DNA from: Bactericera cockerelli
Taxonomy: Eukaryota; Arthropoda; Insecta; Hemiptera; Triozidae
Assembly: GCA_024516035.1 (NCBI GenBank)
Contig: CM044961.1
Coordinates: 35,068,953 to 35,132,952, forward strand
Reading direction: 5' to 3'
DNA: 64,000 nucleotides
Shown: piece after piece, positions 23,440 to 36,000 of the stretch
Layout: the number at the start of each line of letters is the position of its first letter
How positions within the stretch are numbered: the first letter of the stretch is position 1
Position numbers and translations under genes: made by a program
The notes under the pieces: generated by a model
What the model saw: only the letters and a program-made list of their open reading frames with translations
Told to the model about the DNA's origin: nothing
Database searches by the model: none

Positions 23440-23935
23440 AAATACCTGCAGTTCATCATAGACCATTGCTACCGGGTGTTTGCAAATACCTGCAGTTCAT
23501 CATAGACCAATTGCTACCGGGTGTTTGCAAATACCTGCAGTTCATCATAGACCATTGCTACCGGGTTTTTGCAAATACCTGCAGTTCATCATAGACCATT
23601 GCTACCGGGTGCTTCCAAATACCTGCAGTTCATCATAGACCATTGCTACCGGGTGTTTCCAAATACCTGCAGTTCATCATAGACCATTGCTACCGGGTGT
23701 CTCCAAATACCTGCAGTTCATCATAGACCATTGCTACCGGGTGCTTGCAAATACCTGCAGTTCATCATAGACTATTGCTACCGGGTGATTCCAAATACCT
23801 GCAGTTCATCATAGACTATTGCTACCGGGTGCTTGCAAATACCTGCAGTTCATCATAGACCATTGCTACCGGGTGGTTCCAAATACCTGCAGTTCATCAT
23901 AGACCATTGCTACCGGGTGTTTCCAAATACCTCTC
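23440..23935. repeat. 44-bp tandem array spanning the ePHD gene stop codon
   Basis: Eleven units of about 44 bp. Read on the minus strand, each repeats GGTATTTGGAAACACCCGG and AGCAATGGTCTATGATGAAC, which encode RYLETPGSNGL plus stop in the real last exon. The most exon-like copy is the exon itself. Copies vary mainly at the GTGTTTCC/GTGCTTGC positions. Confidence 0.95.
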
Positions 23936-24094
23936 GGCCACGTAGTTTTCTCGATGCACGCTACAGGTTGCCACAAAAGTTGTCGGGTCCAGGTACCAGC
24001 CAATGTGCAGGGCGCAGCTGTAGTGCACACTGCCGCGACACTTGCTTTTCACACACCCTATACTGGCTCCTGTTTCACCGCAGTTCACACACGT
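23897..24094 (-). CDS. ePHD gene last exon: PHD Cys/His cluster and stop
   Basis: Encodes TCVNCGETGASIGCVKSKCR, then GSVHYSCALHIGWYLDP and TCSVHRENYVAERYLETPGS, with a TGA stop at 23897-23899. The four Cys/His pairs complete the ePHD. RYLETPGSNGL and its stop codon are repeated in the 44-bp array immediately downstream. Confidence 0.9.
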   Translation of the reverse strand, partial: TCVNCGETGASIGCVKSKCRGSVHYSCALHIGWYLDPTTFVATCSVHRENYVAERYLETPGSNGL

Positions 24095-27000
24095 CTGAAA
24101 AAAAAATCAGAAAAAAGATAAAAGTTAGTTCAGTTTGAAGAATGATTTTTTTGAGGTGAAACTCAAGGCTCCTTTACAAGTTTTCTGGGTAGCGCAGCAT
24201 TATTAAGAGCCTCCATCACTTTTCAAACCAATTATATGTATATATACAGAGTGAACGAAAAGTCCCGGAACGGATTTTTTTCTTTTTAACGGTTTAACTT
24301 GTCTTAGACTTGAATTCAAATTCAAGTCTAAGACAAGTTGGAACATTTTTTGGCGGAATCAAAATTTCTACAGGGTGTATTAAAAGAAATGAGGAGAAAA
24401 AAAAAGAGAATAAAACTAATGTCCTACCTAAAAGGCGGTGTTATTGTCTGTGGCAATCTCTTCCACCCAACCCTTTGATATGATAACACAAATAAACCAA
24501 ATTTTAAATAGACGTTTAATTTTTTTTTATATTTAAATTAACAGTTACATAGACAAACCATTGTGAGCTCCGTATCTGTCTGTAAGTTTACAGCTCCAGA
24601 GTTACAGTCATCAGAAAGCTTCATTACTGTAGGGAACACAAGAGCCTTAGGAGACAAGGTCAGTTTTTAAAAGATCTGAGATCTCTCTAGGGTATCTTGT
24701 TCCCGGGTAAACCACTCTAAACACGTACAACTAGAGCACAACACATTTGGATGTAAAAAATAAATGAATGGGTGAGTAGAAGAACATGGCTAAGTCGAAA
24801 ACTGTTTTTCGGTATTGATTAGCATCGACTTCCAGTACCTATACTTTTGATTTGCTCGAATACCAAAAGTCCAACAAAAACTAGAAGATGCTATTTGACC
24901 TGGAAATCAATGCTCTTCCTGAATACGTGTTGGTAGATGCGATGGGTAACATGAGAGAACATAATTAATCGAATGGGTCAGTTAATGATTTGCAATCACG
25001 ATTTTTTTTAAAATACAAAATCTGATCATCCAAGTGCCGTATTTTTCTTTCTAACCAAAGTTAACCAAACGGGAATAAAATGAACCAAACTGGAAGCAAG
25101 TCATTTTTCTTTTTTAAGAGGAAAAATTTCCACTTCCAAAGTTAACCAAAGTGGAAGTAGAAAATTCTTGCTTCCAGTTCTTTTATAGGTTAAGTCCATT
25201 GTTTATCTTTAAAAGTAACCAAACGCATTTTTCTTTTACGAATGACCTTGGAATAAAATGGAAATATTTGGAAAAAACCCAACCAGGAATTTTTTTTTAG
25301 TTAGAAAGAAAAATACGACTAAGGCATACTCACACTATTGAGCGCGGCCCACACGCACTGGTCCAGACCCATGAGGGAGGCGCCCACCAGATGCACCCCC
25401 GCCCCCCACACGACACAAGCCTCGTGGAACCACACCTCGTACTGGTGGCCGCCCCCGCCCCCCCGCTGAGCGTTGAGCAAGTCACCGCTTCCACCGCTGC
25501 CTTGGTCACCGGAGTCACCGGTCACCTTGGTGAGGCCCGCGGTGAGTCGGGCAACGTCCACGTCCATCGAACTGCAGCGCTTCTGAGGGGAGAAGGAAAT
25601 ATATATTTTAAAAGAAAGTTATCATATTTGTGTTAATCACTTTCGTGATTTGACAACTACTCAAACTCGCTTTACTAAATCTACGCTGAAACCGGGACTG
25701 TAACCACCGACCTCCAGGTTACAAGTCCGCCGCCTTATCGATCAAGCCACTGAGGTCGGTTAATGAAATAAATATTATTATTATTATTACTATAGTATGG
25801 TGTTTTACGTAAGACAAAAATATATACAGTAAAATGCAATGAAATTATAAAGAAAAAATAAATAGATCGAACAAAGAAACAAGAACAAAAAACAGAATGA
25901 AGCTAATGTCCTATCTAAAGGGCGGGTTTATTGCCTGTGGCAATCGCTTCCACCCAACCCTTACAACAAATAAATCTTGTATGAAATGAAAAAGACACAA
26001 TACTGCCAATTTCTAATATATTAGAAATTTATCGGAAGTAAAATTCTCAATACAATTATTCTCATGATGATACCCACCTATTTTCTGTAAAAATAATAAT
26101 AAATAGACAAAACTCAACGCTTCTGAGAACAACTTTTTTACTGTACATAATAAAGAAGTAGAAACTCATGAACCTACCTGAGTAAAGTTTGTAATATTTT
26201 AATAAATAAAAATAGTATTTTTTTTAAGATCAACTTTTGTGACACAATAAAATTCAGATAACCCAGCACACGCCTCACCTTACCGTGCACTGATAGTCAA
26301 GTGGTTAACGCGCTAGTCTGGTAGTCCAGGTAGCGTAGGGGTCCGTTGGTTCGAATCCCAACCGATGCACGAATTTTTCCTCTTTTCTGAGTATATTATA
26401 ATAATAAGTATATTATGTGTATTATTATGGTAAATAGCCTTTATTTGTACAATTAAATTTACACATAAATACATAAAACACAATAAAGTTGTACAAAATC
26501 AGTTTGGTATAATTTGGACCGATTGCTCTAATGCCTCCTTATAGGGAGGCATTAGACCAATCGGTCCAAATCCGGGCTATAGATTAAAATAATATTAAAA
26601 TTACTTTAATTTAGATATAAATTCAATTAAATAATTACTTATATTTCTTATGAGTATATTATAATAATAAGACCACATAATTATAAGACTGAGGGTTAAG
26701 TGGTAAAAAAATTCTTTGTGCAATAACCTCGCCTGGTGGTTACTTTCCACTAGAGTATTAGTATTATTACCTTCTTCCCACTCTCGCCCTTCCCAGGCGA
26801 CCCCCGCGCCACCCTCCTCTTGAACTCATCCCCGTCCAGATACCCCTCCCGGGGCGCCCCGATGCGGTACGGCCCAAACAGGTCGCCCAGCGGGTTGCCG
26901 GCCGGCCCGAAAGTGTTGGGCCCCCGCCGGCAGAACACACAGAACCAGGAGGGATCCACCACGTCCGTGCGGTTGGCGGGTTGCAGGTTCGAATGGGCCG

Positions 27001-30000
27001 AGGAGCGCATTTTTTTGTCTGAAAAAAAAACGGAAATAAAAATAAATGAAGTTAATATTTGTTTAATTGAAAGGAATTGAAAAAGAAATATAAAAGAAAT
27101 ACAATAATAACAATAATATCGCCTTATTAATACTGCCCGATGGTCTACAGCCAACACAACGACAACAACACATTAAAGGTTATTTGTGTTTTATTCACAA
27201 GAGGGTTGTCACAATTACTCAAACTACCTGATCAAAATTTGGCGTACTGGAAATTTGAACCACTAACCTCAAGGCTATGTAATTGCTCCCTTACTGAACA
27301 AACTACCAAGATTGGTTTTGTAAGTCGGGAAGACAGTGAAAAAAGACACGTGGCCCTCATTCCAGAAATAAGATAAGATTTATTTGTTAAAATTAAGAAT
27401 TTATTACAAATCATTCCAGAAATAATAACACTGGGTGAGGTTAATGTGGGTAGCTCGTACCATTCATAGCGAATGGAGGGTGAAACCCCCTTCCTGACTA
27501 TCTCAAATGAGGACCTTAAAACCAAATAGAATTAACGCACATGAAAGGAGCCTAGACATTGGATCTGGGCGTCCATATAATCCTCTCACCACCGTGATAG
27601 ACGCATCGGTGCTTATCTCACGGACACGGAATTATTAATATTATACTTATCACTTAACCTAGCCTTTGGGGGTGCACAAGCCAGTGTATTCATGATGCCG
27701 GTCCCAAGCCCGGGTAAATAGGGAGGGTCGGCGTTAGGAAGGGCATCTAGCCGTAAAGAGCCCCATCCACAACAAACCATGTCAGTCACAACTAGTCAGT
27801 CCATAAAGGCCTCGGAAATCTCTGACATACTGACAAACCAAATCACTAGAGCGTCCCCTCCATGAATTTATCAGGAAATGAGGTCCATGATAGGGCTGGC
27901 TGGAAGAGACTGACAAAAAACTCCGACCCTATTTAAAGTTGGACATGAGAGGAGCCTAGACATTGGATCTGGGCGTCCATATAATCCTCTCACCACCGTG
28001 ATTTAGGTATCAATACCTATCTCACGGACACGAAATTCTTCTATTAGGAAAAGGCTAGGAAGAAGAAGATTATATTAATCACTTACTCGGTACAAACCCA
28101 GCGGGTTTCTTGGAGCCAGCGGTTCCCCCACCGGTGACCACTGCGTCATCGTCTCCCCGTATACTGTTCACCACCAGGGCCTCCTTGCTGCTACCCGGGT
28201 AGAGACGCACGAACGGCGACACTTTGGGAACCGCTGTCGAGCCTCGCAGTGAGTCATTGCTTGTGTCTTTGCTGGCACTTGAGTGGAGGGTGCCCTTGAG
28301 ACTAGGCAAGGAACCTGAGAACATTCATTACACATGTATTATACTTGCTGGCACTTGAGTGGAGGGTGGCCTTGAGACTAGACAAGGAACCTGAGAACAT
28401 TCATTACACATGTATTATACTTTCTCGCACTTGAGTTGAGGGTGCCCTTGAGACTAGACAAGGAACCTGAGAACATTCATTACACATGTATTATACTTGC
28501 TGGCACTTGAGTTGAGGGTGCCCTTGAGACTAGACAAGGAACCTGAGAACATTCATTACACATGTATTAGACTTGCTCGCACTTGAGTTGAGGGTGCCCT
28601 TGAGACTAGACAAGGAACCTGAGAACATTCATTACACATGTATTATACTTGCTGGCACTTGAGTTGAGGGTGCCCTTGAGACTAGACAAGGAACCTGAGA
28701 ACATTCATTACACATGTATTAGACTTGCTCGCACTTGAGTTGAGGGTGCCCTTGAGACTAGACAAGGAACCTGAGAACATTCATTACACATGTATTATAC
28801 TTGCTGGCACTTGAGTTGAGGGTGCCCTTGAGACTATGGAAGGAACCTGAGAACATTCATTACACATGTATTATACTTGCTCGCACTTGAGTGGAGGGTG
28901 CCCTTGAGACTAGACAAGGAACCTGAGAACATTCATTACACATGTATTATACTTGCTGGCACTTGAGTTGAGGGTGCCCTTGAGACTATGGAAGGAACCT
29001 GAGAACATTCATTACACATGTATTATACTTGCTCGCACTTGAGTGGAGGGTGCCCTTGAGACTAGACAAGGAACCTTAGAACATTCATTACACATGTATT
29101 ATACTTGCTCGCACTTGAGTTGAGGGTGCCCTTGAGACTAGACAAGGAACCTGAGAACATTCATTACACATGTATTATACTTGCTCGCACTTGAGTTGAG
29201 GGTGCCCTTGAGACTAGGCAAGGAACCTGAGAACATTCATTACACATGTATTATACTTGCTGGCACTTGAGTTGAGGGTGGCCTTGAGACTAGACAAGGA
29301 ACCTGAGAACATTCATTACACATGTATTATACTTGCTGGCACTTGAGTTGAGGGTGCCCTTGAGATTAGACAGTAAGGATCAAATCCTGAGGGGAGAACC
29401 TTTTCATTTATTTTTAAACAATGATGATCAACATGTGGATGAATAAATCGGTAATTTTATTTTGGGCTACAGGACTTGGTTTGTTTTTTTTCATTCACTA
29501 AGTACTTTAATATTATAAGGTATCTATTTGTTTGTAACCCATATTTATATTCATCCAGCATGCCAAATTCAGACCCCAAACAATGAACGGCAATGCCTCA
29601 TTGTTTACAGTAGGGTTACGAAAAATAATAATAGGGTCATGCCTCGGCCGGAACTCGGGTGTATCTAAATAATAAATTCTACCAGCCTCCGTGGAGTGAC
29701 AGTTGAGACTACTGCCCGTAGTCCAGAGATCCCGAGTTCGATCCCCGGTTGGGGCAGATTTTTCGAAGAAAATTCTGTTCCATCCAAACAAGTGAGGCTG
29801 GCATTTCCGGCCCTACCCAGGCTGGGTGAGGTTAATGTGGGTAGCTGGTACGATTCCCAGCGAATGGAGGGTAAAACCCCCGTCCTGAATATCTATCTAA
29901 TTCAGGACGTTAAAACCAAATAGAATCAACTGGTCACACTGGATCTAATTAGGTCGCAGTGTTAATTGTAAGGGTTTCACTGAAAACCCTGCAACCAGGT

Positions 30001-33000
30001 CAGATAATAATAATCTTCCCTCACCTTTTTTCTTCCCACCCGCCTTGCTCGGCGTCTGCTTGGATTTTTTCTTCCGCTTGGGCGGGGTTGCTGACGTCAT
30101 CGCTTCGGGCGAACTCGGAAAAAACTCCGAAGATCGTCTCCGATTGTTTCGCGTCCTCTTATGACTGCCATCAAGGGAGGTCTCCTTCTTCACCGGACTT
30201 GGGTCTTCTTCCTTCACAATGCCGGCGAACATTTTCTCCAGCTCGTTTTCGACAGCCATGATAGGATTCTTGACGGCTTGGGATTGGGTGGTTACATTGG
30301 CCACTAGTGATTGGGTGGTTTGATGGGTGACTTGTGATTGGGTGGTTTGATTGGGGATTGGTGATTGTGCTGATTCCTTGGCAGCCGCTTTAGTTCTATT
30401 TGTTGTTGTTGGGCTAGGTTGTTCTTTTTTGATGGTGATTGTTTCTGAGGGGGAGAAAAGATATTTTTTTTTTATATAAATGTGTTTCTTATGTGTTATT
30501 ATCAGAGCTTGCCAAATATGACGTTTATTTTTCTTAAAATATGACTCTAAAAATATGACTATATGACGTTTATTTTTCGTGAAATATGACTCTTATTTTG
30601 TGAAATATGACGTTTATTTTTTTTAAATACCTACACATAATCCAATACTGCATATTATAACAGCCATAGTAAGAATTTTAAAGAACAAGTGAGTATTAAA
30701 TTTGTCACCCTCAATTGCAAAATCTGCATCTCCTTGTATCCACTTTTTGTACAACATTGGCTTTGGTACACATACTTTGGGCATGGTAGAAAATGGATCT
30801 GTTACAGTTAGTTAGGTTCAGAGTTTTCTTGTAGATAAACAGGAATCAATTAAAAAAAAGAAAACTTTCTACATAAAGCACTAAAACTTTGAGGAAGAAA
30901 TGAAGAATCAAATCAATCAAAGTAATCCTAGAGTCTAGAACACTAGAACAATGGAGAAAAAGTAATCATAAGAAAGGTAGGTTTAAGTCAGCGCTACAGA
31001 AATCAGAGCGCTATCTTTAGTTTCTTACACCTGCCACTAGAGTGCACTACCAGTTTTGATCAAGGAAATAGGAAACTTTTTTTTTTAATACAAAATTTGA
31101 GTTTTTTTGGCATTTTGCGGATTTTTTTGTAAAATATGACGTTTATCCGAAAAAGCTCAAAATATGACGTTTTAGCATATTATCATGACATTATGACGTT
31201 TGGCAAGCTCTGGTTATTATTAATAAAGGTGTCATAATTTTAGTGAGTAGCGCAAAATTATAGCAATTTTCTGTATCTTTAATATCCCAATACCTCATTT
31301 GAGCAGTCACTGGTTGCTACTCACATTAAAACAGCAACTCATTTTTTCTCACGAGGTATGAGAAGACCCCAGACATCCAAGTAAAGAGCAGAAAAAATCT
31401 ATCCTACTGGGGATCAATTATTATGATTGATTACTACATTGGAAGACATGGAACCAGTTGAAGACCAGTGTCTCTTGCTTGACAACAGACTTGCCAACCC
31501 AAGGAAGTCTGTTAGGGTTAGCCAACTAGCTTGCAGTTTTGACATTTTCATGTCTTTGCTCTGGCACATAACCAAAATTATGTGACGAAATTATGTAACG
31601 AAATTATGTAACGATATTATGTAACGATATTATGTAACGAAATATCGAATTGTAAAGGGAGAGAAGTCTTCTAATATCGGATATCGATATTATGGTTTCG
31701 ATATTATCGATATACCTAATATCGATATTTTCGTTTCGATATTGCAACCCTAAGAGAAGAGGGAAAGTGTGTGTCATGCGCACAATGGCGAAGTATTGAA
31801 TTGTAGAGGGAGAGAAGAGAGAAGGTATGTGTCATGCGCACAATACGAAATTTGGTCAGTTGGGTTTTGGACCTTGAATAGTAAAGATGAAAATGTCGAA
31901 ATGGTTGCAGACTCGTATGCAAGCGTTTTTATTTTTACTTTCAATTGGAAGGTATAGAAAGCATTTTTGCAAGGGTTCAATGGTTTATAAAGAATTTCTC
32001 ATTTTGCCCAAGATGGTTGATCACAATTAAGAGCATGTGGTTTACTACGAGCCATATAAATCTAGCTGGATATCAGTTCCCTTAACTAGAGCCATGCTGA
32101 TTACAACAACAACTATGATGGATTTGGTATATTTTTTTCTTACCTTTTTCATCCAAAGTTTTCAAAGAATTACTAGATGGACTCCTGACAATTGCTTCAC
32201 TCTTGATATTGGCATCGGGTTTACAATTCACATTTGTCACATCACTACTCAAGTCCAGCAAATTATTTGAAACATTATTCTCATGTGTTTTCTTTTCTTT
32301 ACTTCTAACGTTATTCTGATCTGCACTTGTTTTAAGCTCTTGTGATCGGCTAAGGTAGTCATCAATGATTTCCAGTTTTGTTGAATCACTACTCGAGTCA
32401 TCATTGAACTCTTCAAAAGTGGATTGCTTCCTAAGCCGACTGCTTCGGAGAGATTGTCTGGAGTTGTTCAGGCTTGGTGAGGATGTGGTGGTATTGTTGT
32501 GAGAATTGTTCGGATGGAACGGGGCTTGTACACTGGGATGGTTGGAGACTTTGCTTTTACATTGGCTGTTACTTGACCTGAATTTGAGAGGAAGAAAGCA
32601 AAAGGAAATTAGTGAATTTTTAAAAAGGACCACAGACAAAAGCATTTTTGACATTTTCAAGTGGAATATTTTTATTCAAAAAGTTTGAAGCCAGTTTTTA
32701 TTTCATACTTGAATAGTTCCTAGTTCAAAACATGGATTGATGATTTTTTTTTTTTTTTAAAGCTTTATTAGGAGGACAAACAGGCAACAGTATAAAATTC
32801 AGAAAAGGAAAAAAAAAAAAACAAACAAATGACAAAATAAATAAGTAAAAAAGAAAATAACAATAATGTCCTAAAGGGCGGGGTTATTGCCTGGGGCAAT
32901 CTCTTCCACCCAACCCTTTTAGGCACTAGTAACATAATCCAAGTACAGAGGGGGTTCATTGGCTTCAATCTCACTCAGTGCTTGAATTATAATCCACCTT

Positions 33001-36000
33001 TTGTAAAAACTGCAATCAGTCAGTTGCCAAGATAATGAAATCATTGTGAGCTCCGTATCTGTCTGTAAGTTTACAGCTCCAGAGTTACAGTCATCAGAAA
33101 GCTTCATTACTGTAGGGAACATAAGGGCCTTGGGAGACAAGGTGTCAGTTCTCACAGATCTATCTCTCAAGGGTATCTTGTTCCCGGATAAAATTGTAAA
33201 AATGGCATAGTATTTACAGAAATCCAAATGGTGAACCAGTATGCTTTAAGTGTTTTCTATAAAAAGATGGGTTTCTTTCAGTGGAAGAAAAACTTAATGG
33301 TTATTATGATGAGAAAAATTGAAACTATATTTTAAAGTGTAACTAATTTTTTTTGTATATACAGGGTGTCCCACCAAACTTGGACACCTCAAATTACTCG
33401 GCCCCTGAAAAAGTTTTTGAAAAATAAAAAATCCTATGGTACATGGTCTAACTATGCGGTTTCAGTCATGAAATTTTTTTTATACAGGGTGGTTCAAAAG
33501 TCAGAAATTGAGGTGTCAACTTCGATTTTTAAATGGATCGACCTGAATTTTATTTGATAATTTTACTTTTAAATGGTTCCTGAGTACTTTTTTAAACAAA
33601 AAATTTACATACAGGGTGGTTTTTTTTCGACCAATTTTTTTTTCTGAATATCGAATAACTCAAGTTTGTCTAATTTTTTCTATAACAAGAATAGAGAGTG
33701 TTTGTGTAATGAAAACACGCACTTTCAATTGGCATCAATTTTTTTTATACAGTGTGGTTCACAAGTGAAATAATGACTTGATTTTTTTTAAAACTGAGTT
33801 TTTTTAATTTTTCATTTGGGATTAATAATTCTAACCTAATTTTACACATTTTTTGTTAGTCATATCGAAAAACAAAACTAAAGTGTTGTACAGGGTGAGA
33901 CATATTTTTTTTGTAACACCCTGTATATGGGCAGTCAAAGAGACATAAAATTAAATAGAAAGACTAAATGTGCAAGAAAAACTTCGATTTTTAATTTTTT
34001 TATTTTTTTTTTTATTTCTAGTTTTAAAATCATTCATTGTGTGTACACGAAATTGAAAATGGCTTCAAAATTCGTGTTTTTTACTTGTTTTTCCCCACGA
34101 TTCGAAGTCTTCGTTGAATTTTATACAACCTCGAGTACCCACATGATAGTTTAAGAGAATATCTACAGGGTGGTCCATGCGACAATATTAGTTAAAACAC
34201 CATAACTTTTTGATATCATTAAAAATCAAAGTTTTTCTTGCACATTTAGTTTTTATATTTAATTTTACGTCTCTTTGACTGCCCATATACAGGGTGTCAC
34301 AAAAAAATTATGTCTCTACCTGTACAATACTTTAGTTTTGTTTTTTGATATGACTAAAAAAAAATGTGTAAAATTAGGTTAGAATTATTAATCCCAAATG
34401 AAAAATTAAAAAAACTCAGTTTTAAAAAAAATCAAGTCATTATTTCACTTGTGAACCACCCTGTATAAAAAAATTGATGCCAATTGAAAGTGCGTGTTTT
34501 CATTACACAAACACTCTCTATTTTTGTTATGGAAAAAATTAAACAAACTTGAGTTATTTGAGATTCAGAAAAAAAATTGGTCGAAAAAAAACCACCCTGT
34601 ATGTAAATTTTTTGTTTAAAAAAGTACTCAGGAACCATTTAGAAGTAAACTTATCAAATAAAATTCAGGTCGATCCATTTAAAAATCGAAAGTTGACACC
34701 TCAATTTCTGACTTTTGAACCACCCTGTATAAAAAGAAATTCATGACTGAAACCGCATAGTTAGACCATGTACCCTAGGAATTTTTATTTTTCAAAAACT
34801 CTTTCAGGGGCCGAGTAATTTGAGGTGTCCCAGTTTGGTGGGACACCCTGTATATAAAATAAAATATAAAATCCAAGCTAATGAAGTCAAACCTGAATAT
34901 ATTAGAACTACAGGGACAGAGTACCTAAATAAATGAGAGAAAAAAATCATTGAATTTGAGCAACATCTCAGAAAGTTACAACTGAACTGGTTGAACATTT
35001 AACACGTTCATTACCGAACGGCCATATTATGTGGATGTTTTTGTGTTTTTCTTTGGAACCGAAACACACACATGTGGCCGTTATCAAAATTTTAACGAGG
35101 GACCGGACATCCATATATGGCCTTTTTGAGGTAGGTTGTTAGTATTAGAACAGATATAGGATCGATTCTTGTACAAATACAATGCCAACTATGCAAAAAA
35201 AATTATTTTGGTACCCAGGATGCAACAGCGACTTTGCCGCCTGGTCCCTACGTAAAACTTGAAAAAATTGGCTTGGTAACGAACGTGTTAAGTTAAAACT
35301 TTTGTGATGCTAGCTATTCTTGGTCTGATCTAGGTCTGGTGAGTTTAATATGGGAGGTTGGTAATTTTCCAGTGAATGGGAAATGGAGAGTGAAACTCTT
35401 GACTTTATATGGCCTTAACAGTTGATTAGGACATTAAAACCCAAGACATATTGAAAATCTCACCTTGTCGAGTGTTTAACATCTTCTTCATCATCAACAG
35501 GAGATGGAGTTCTTAGAATGCTTTCAATTGCTTCCACCGACAGACTAGTTCTTGGAGAAGGACTTGTCTTATTGGAATGTTTGCTATTGGTATCTATGGG
35601 AGTGGTATTGGCTTGCATGGGGCTTGACTTGGTCTCTCGGAACATGGTTTCAAGAAGATGCTCGACATTATTTTCTGGCACTGCTGATGTTGTCTTGGGA
35701 TTAGACGGGCTAGTTTTATTTTCTAGAATGTTTGACTTGACAAAATTGCCTATGATTTGATTACTATTTGTTGTTGGTGTGGTGTTTGTATTCACTGTAG
35801 TATTTGGTTTTACTGTTACAGCATTTGTTTTCATGGAAGAAGATTTACTGTCTTGAAACATACTTTCTAAGAGGTGTTCCACATTTTGTTGTCTATCTTG
35901 AGCAACCATTGGATTACTGGATTTGGAAGGGATGCTATTTGGTTTGGCAGGAAGAGTGTTGGCTTTAGCTGGAGAGGTCTTATTGTCTTGGAACATGGTT

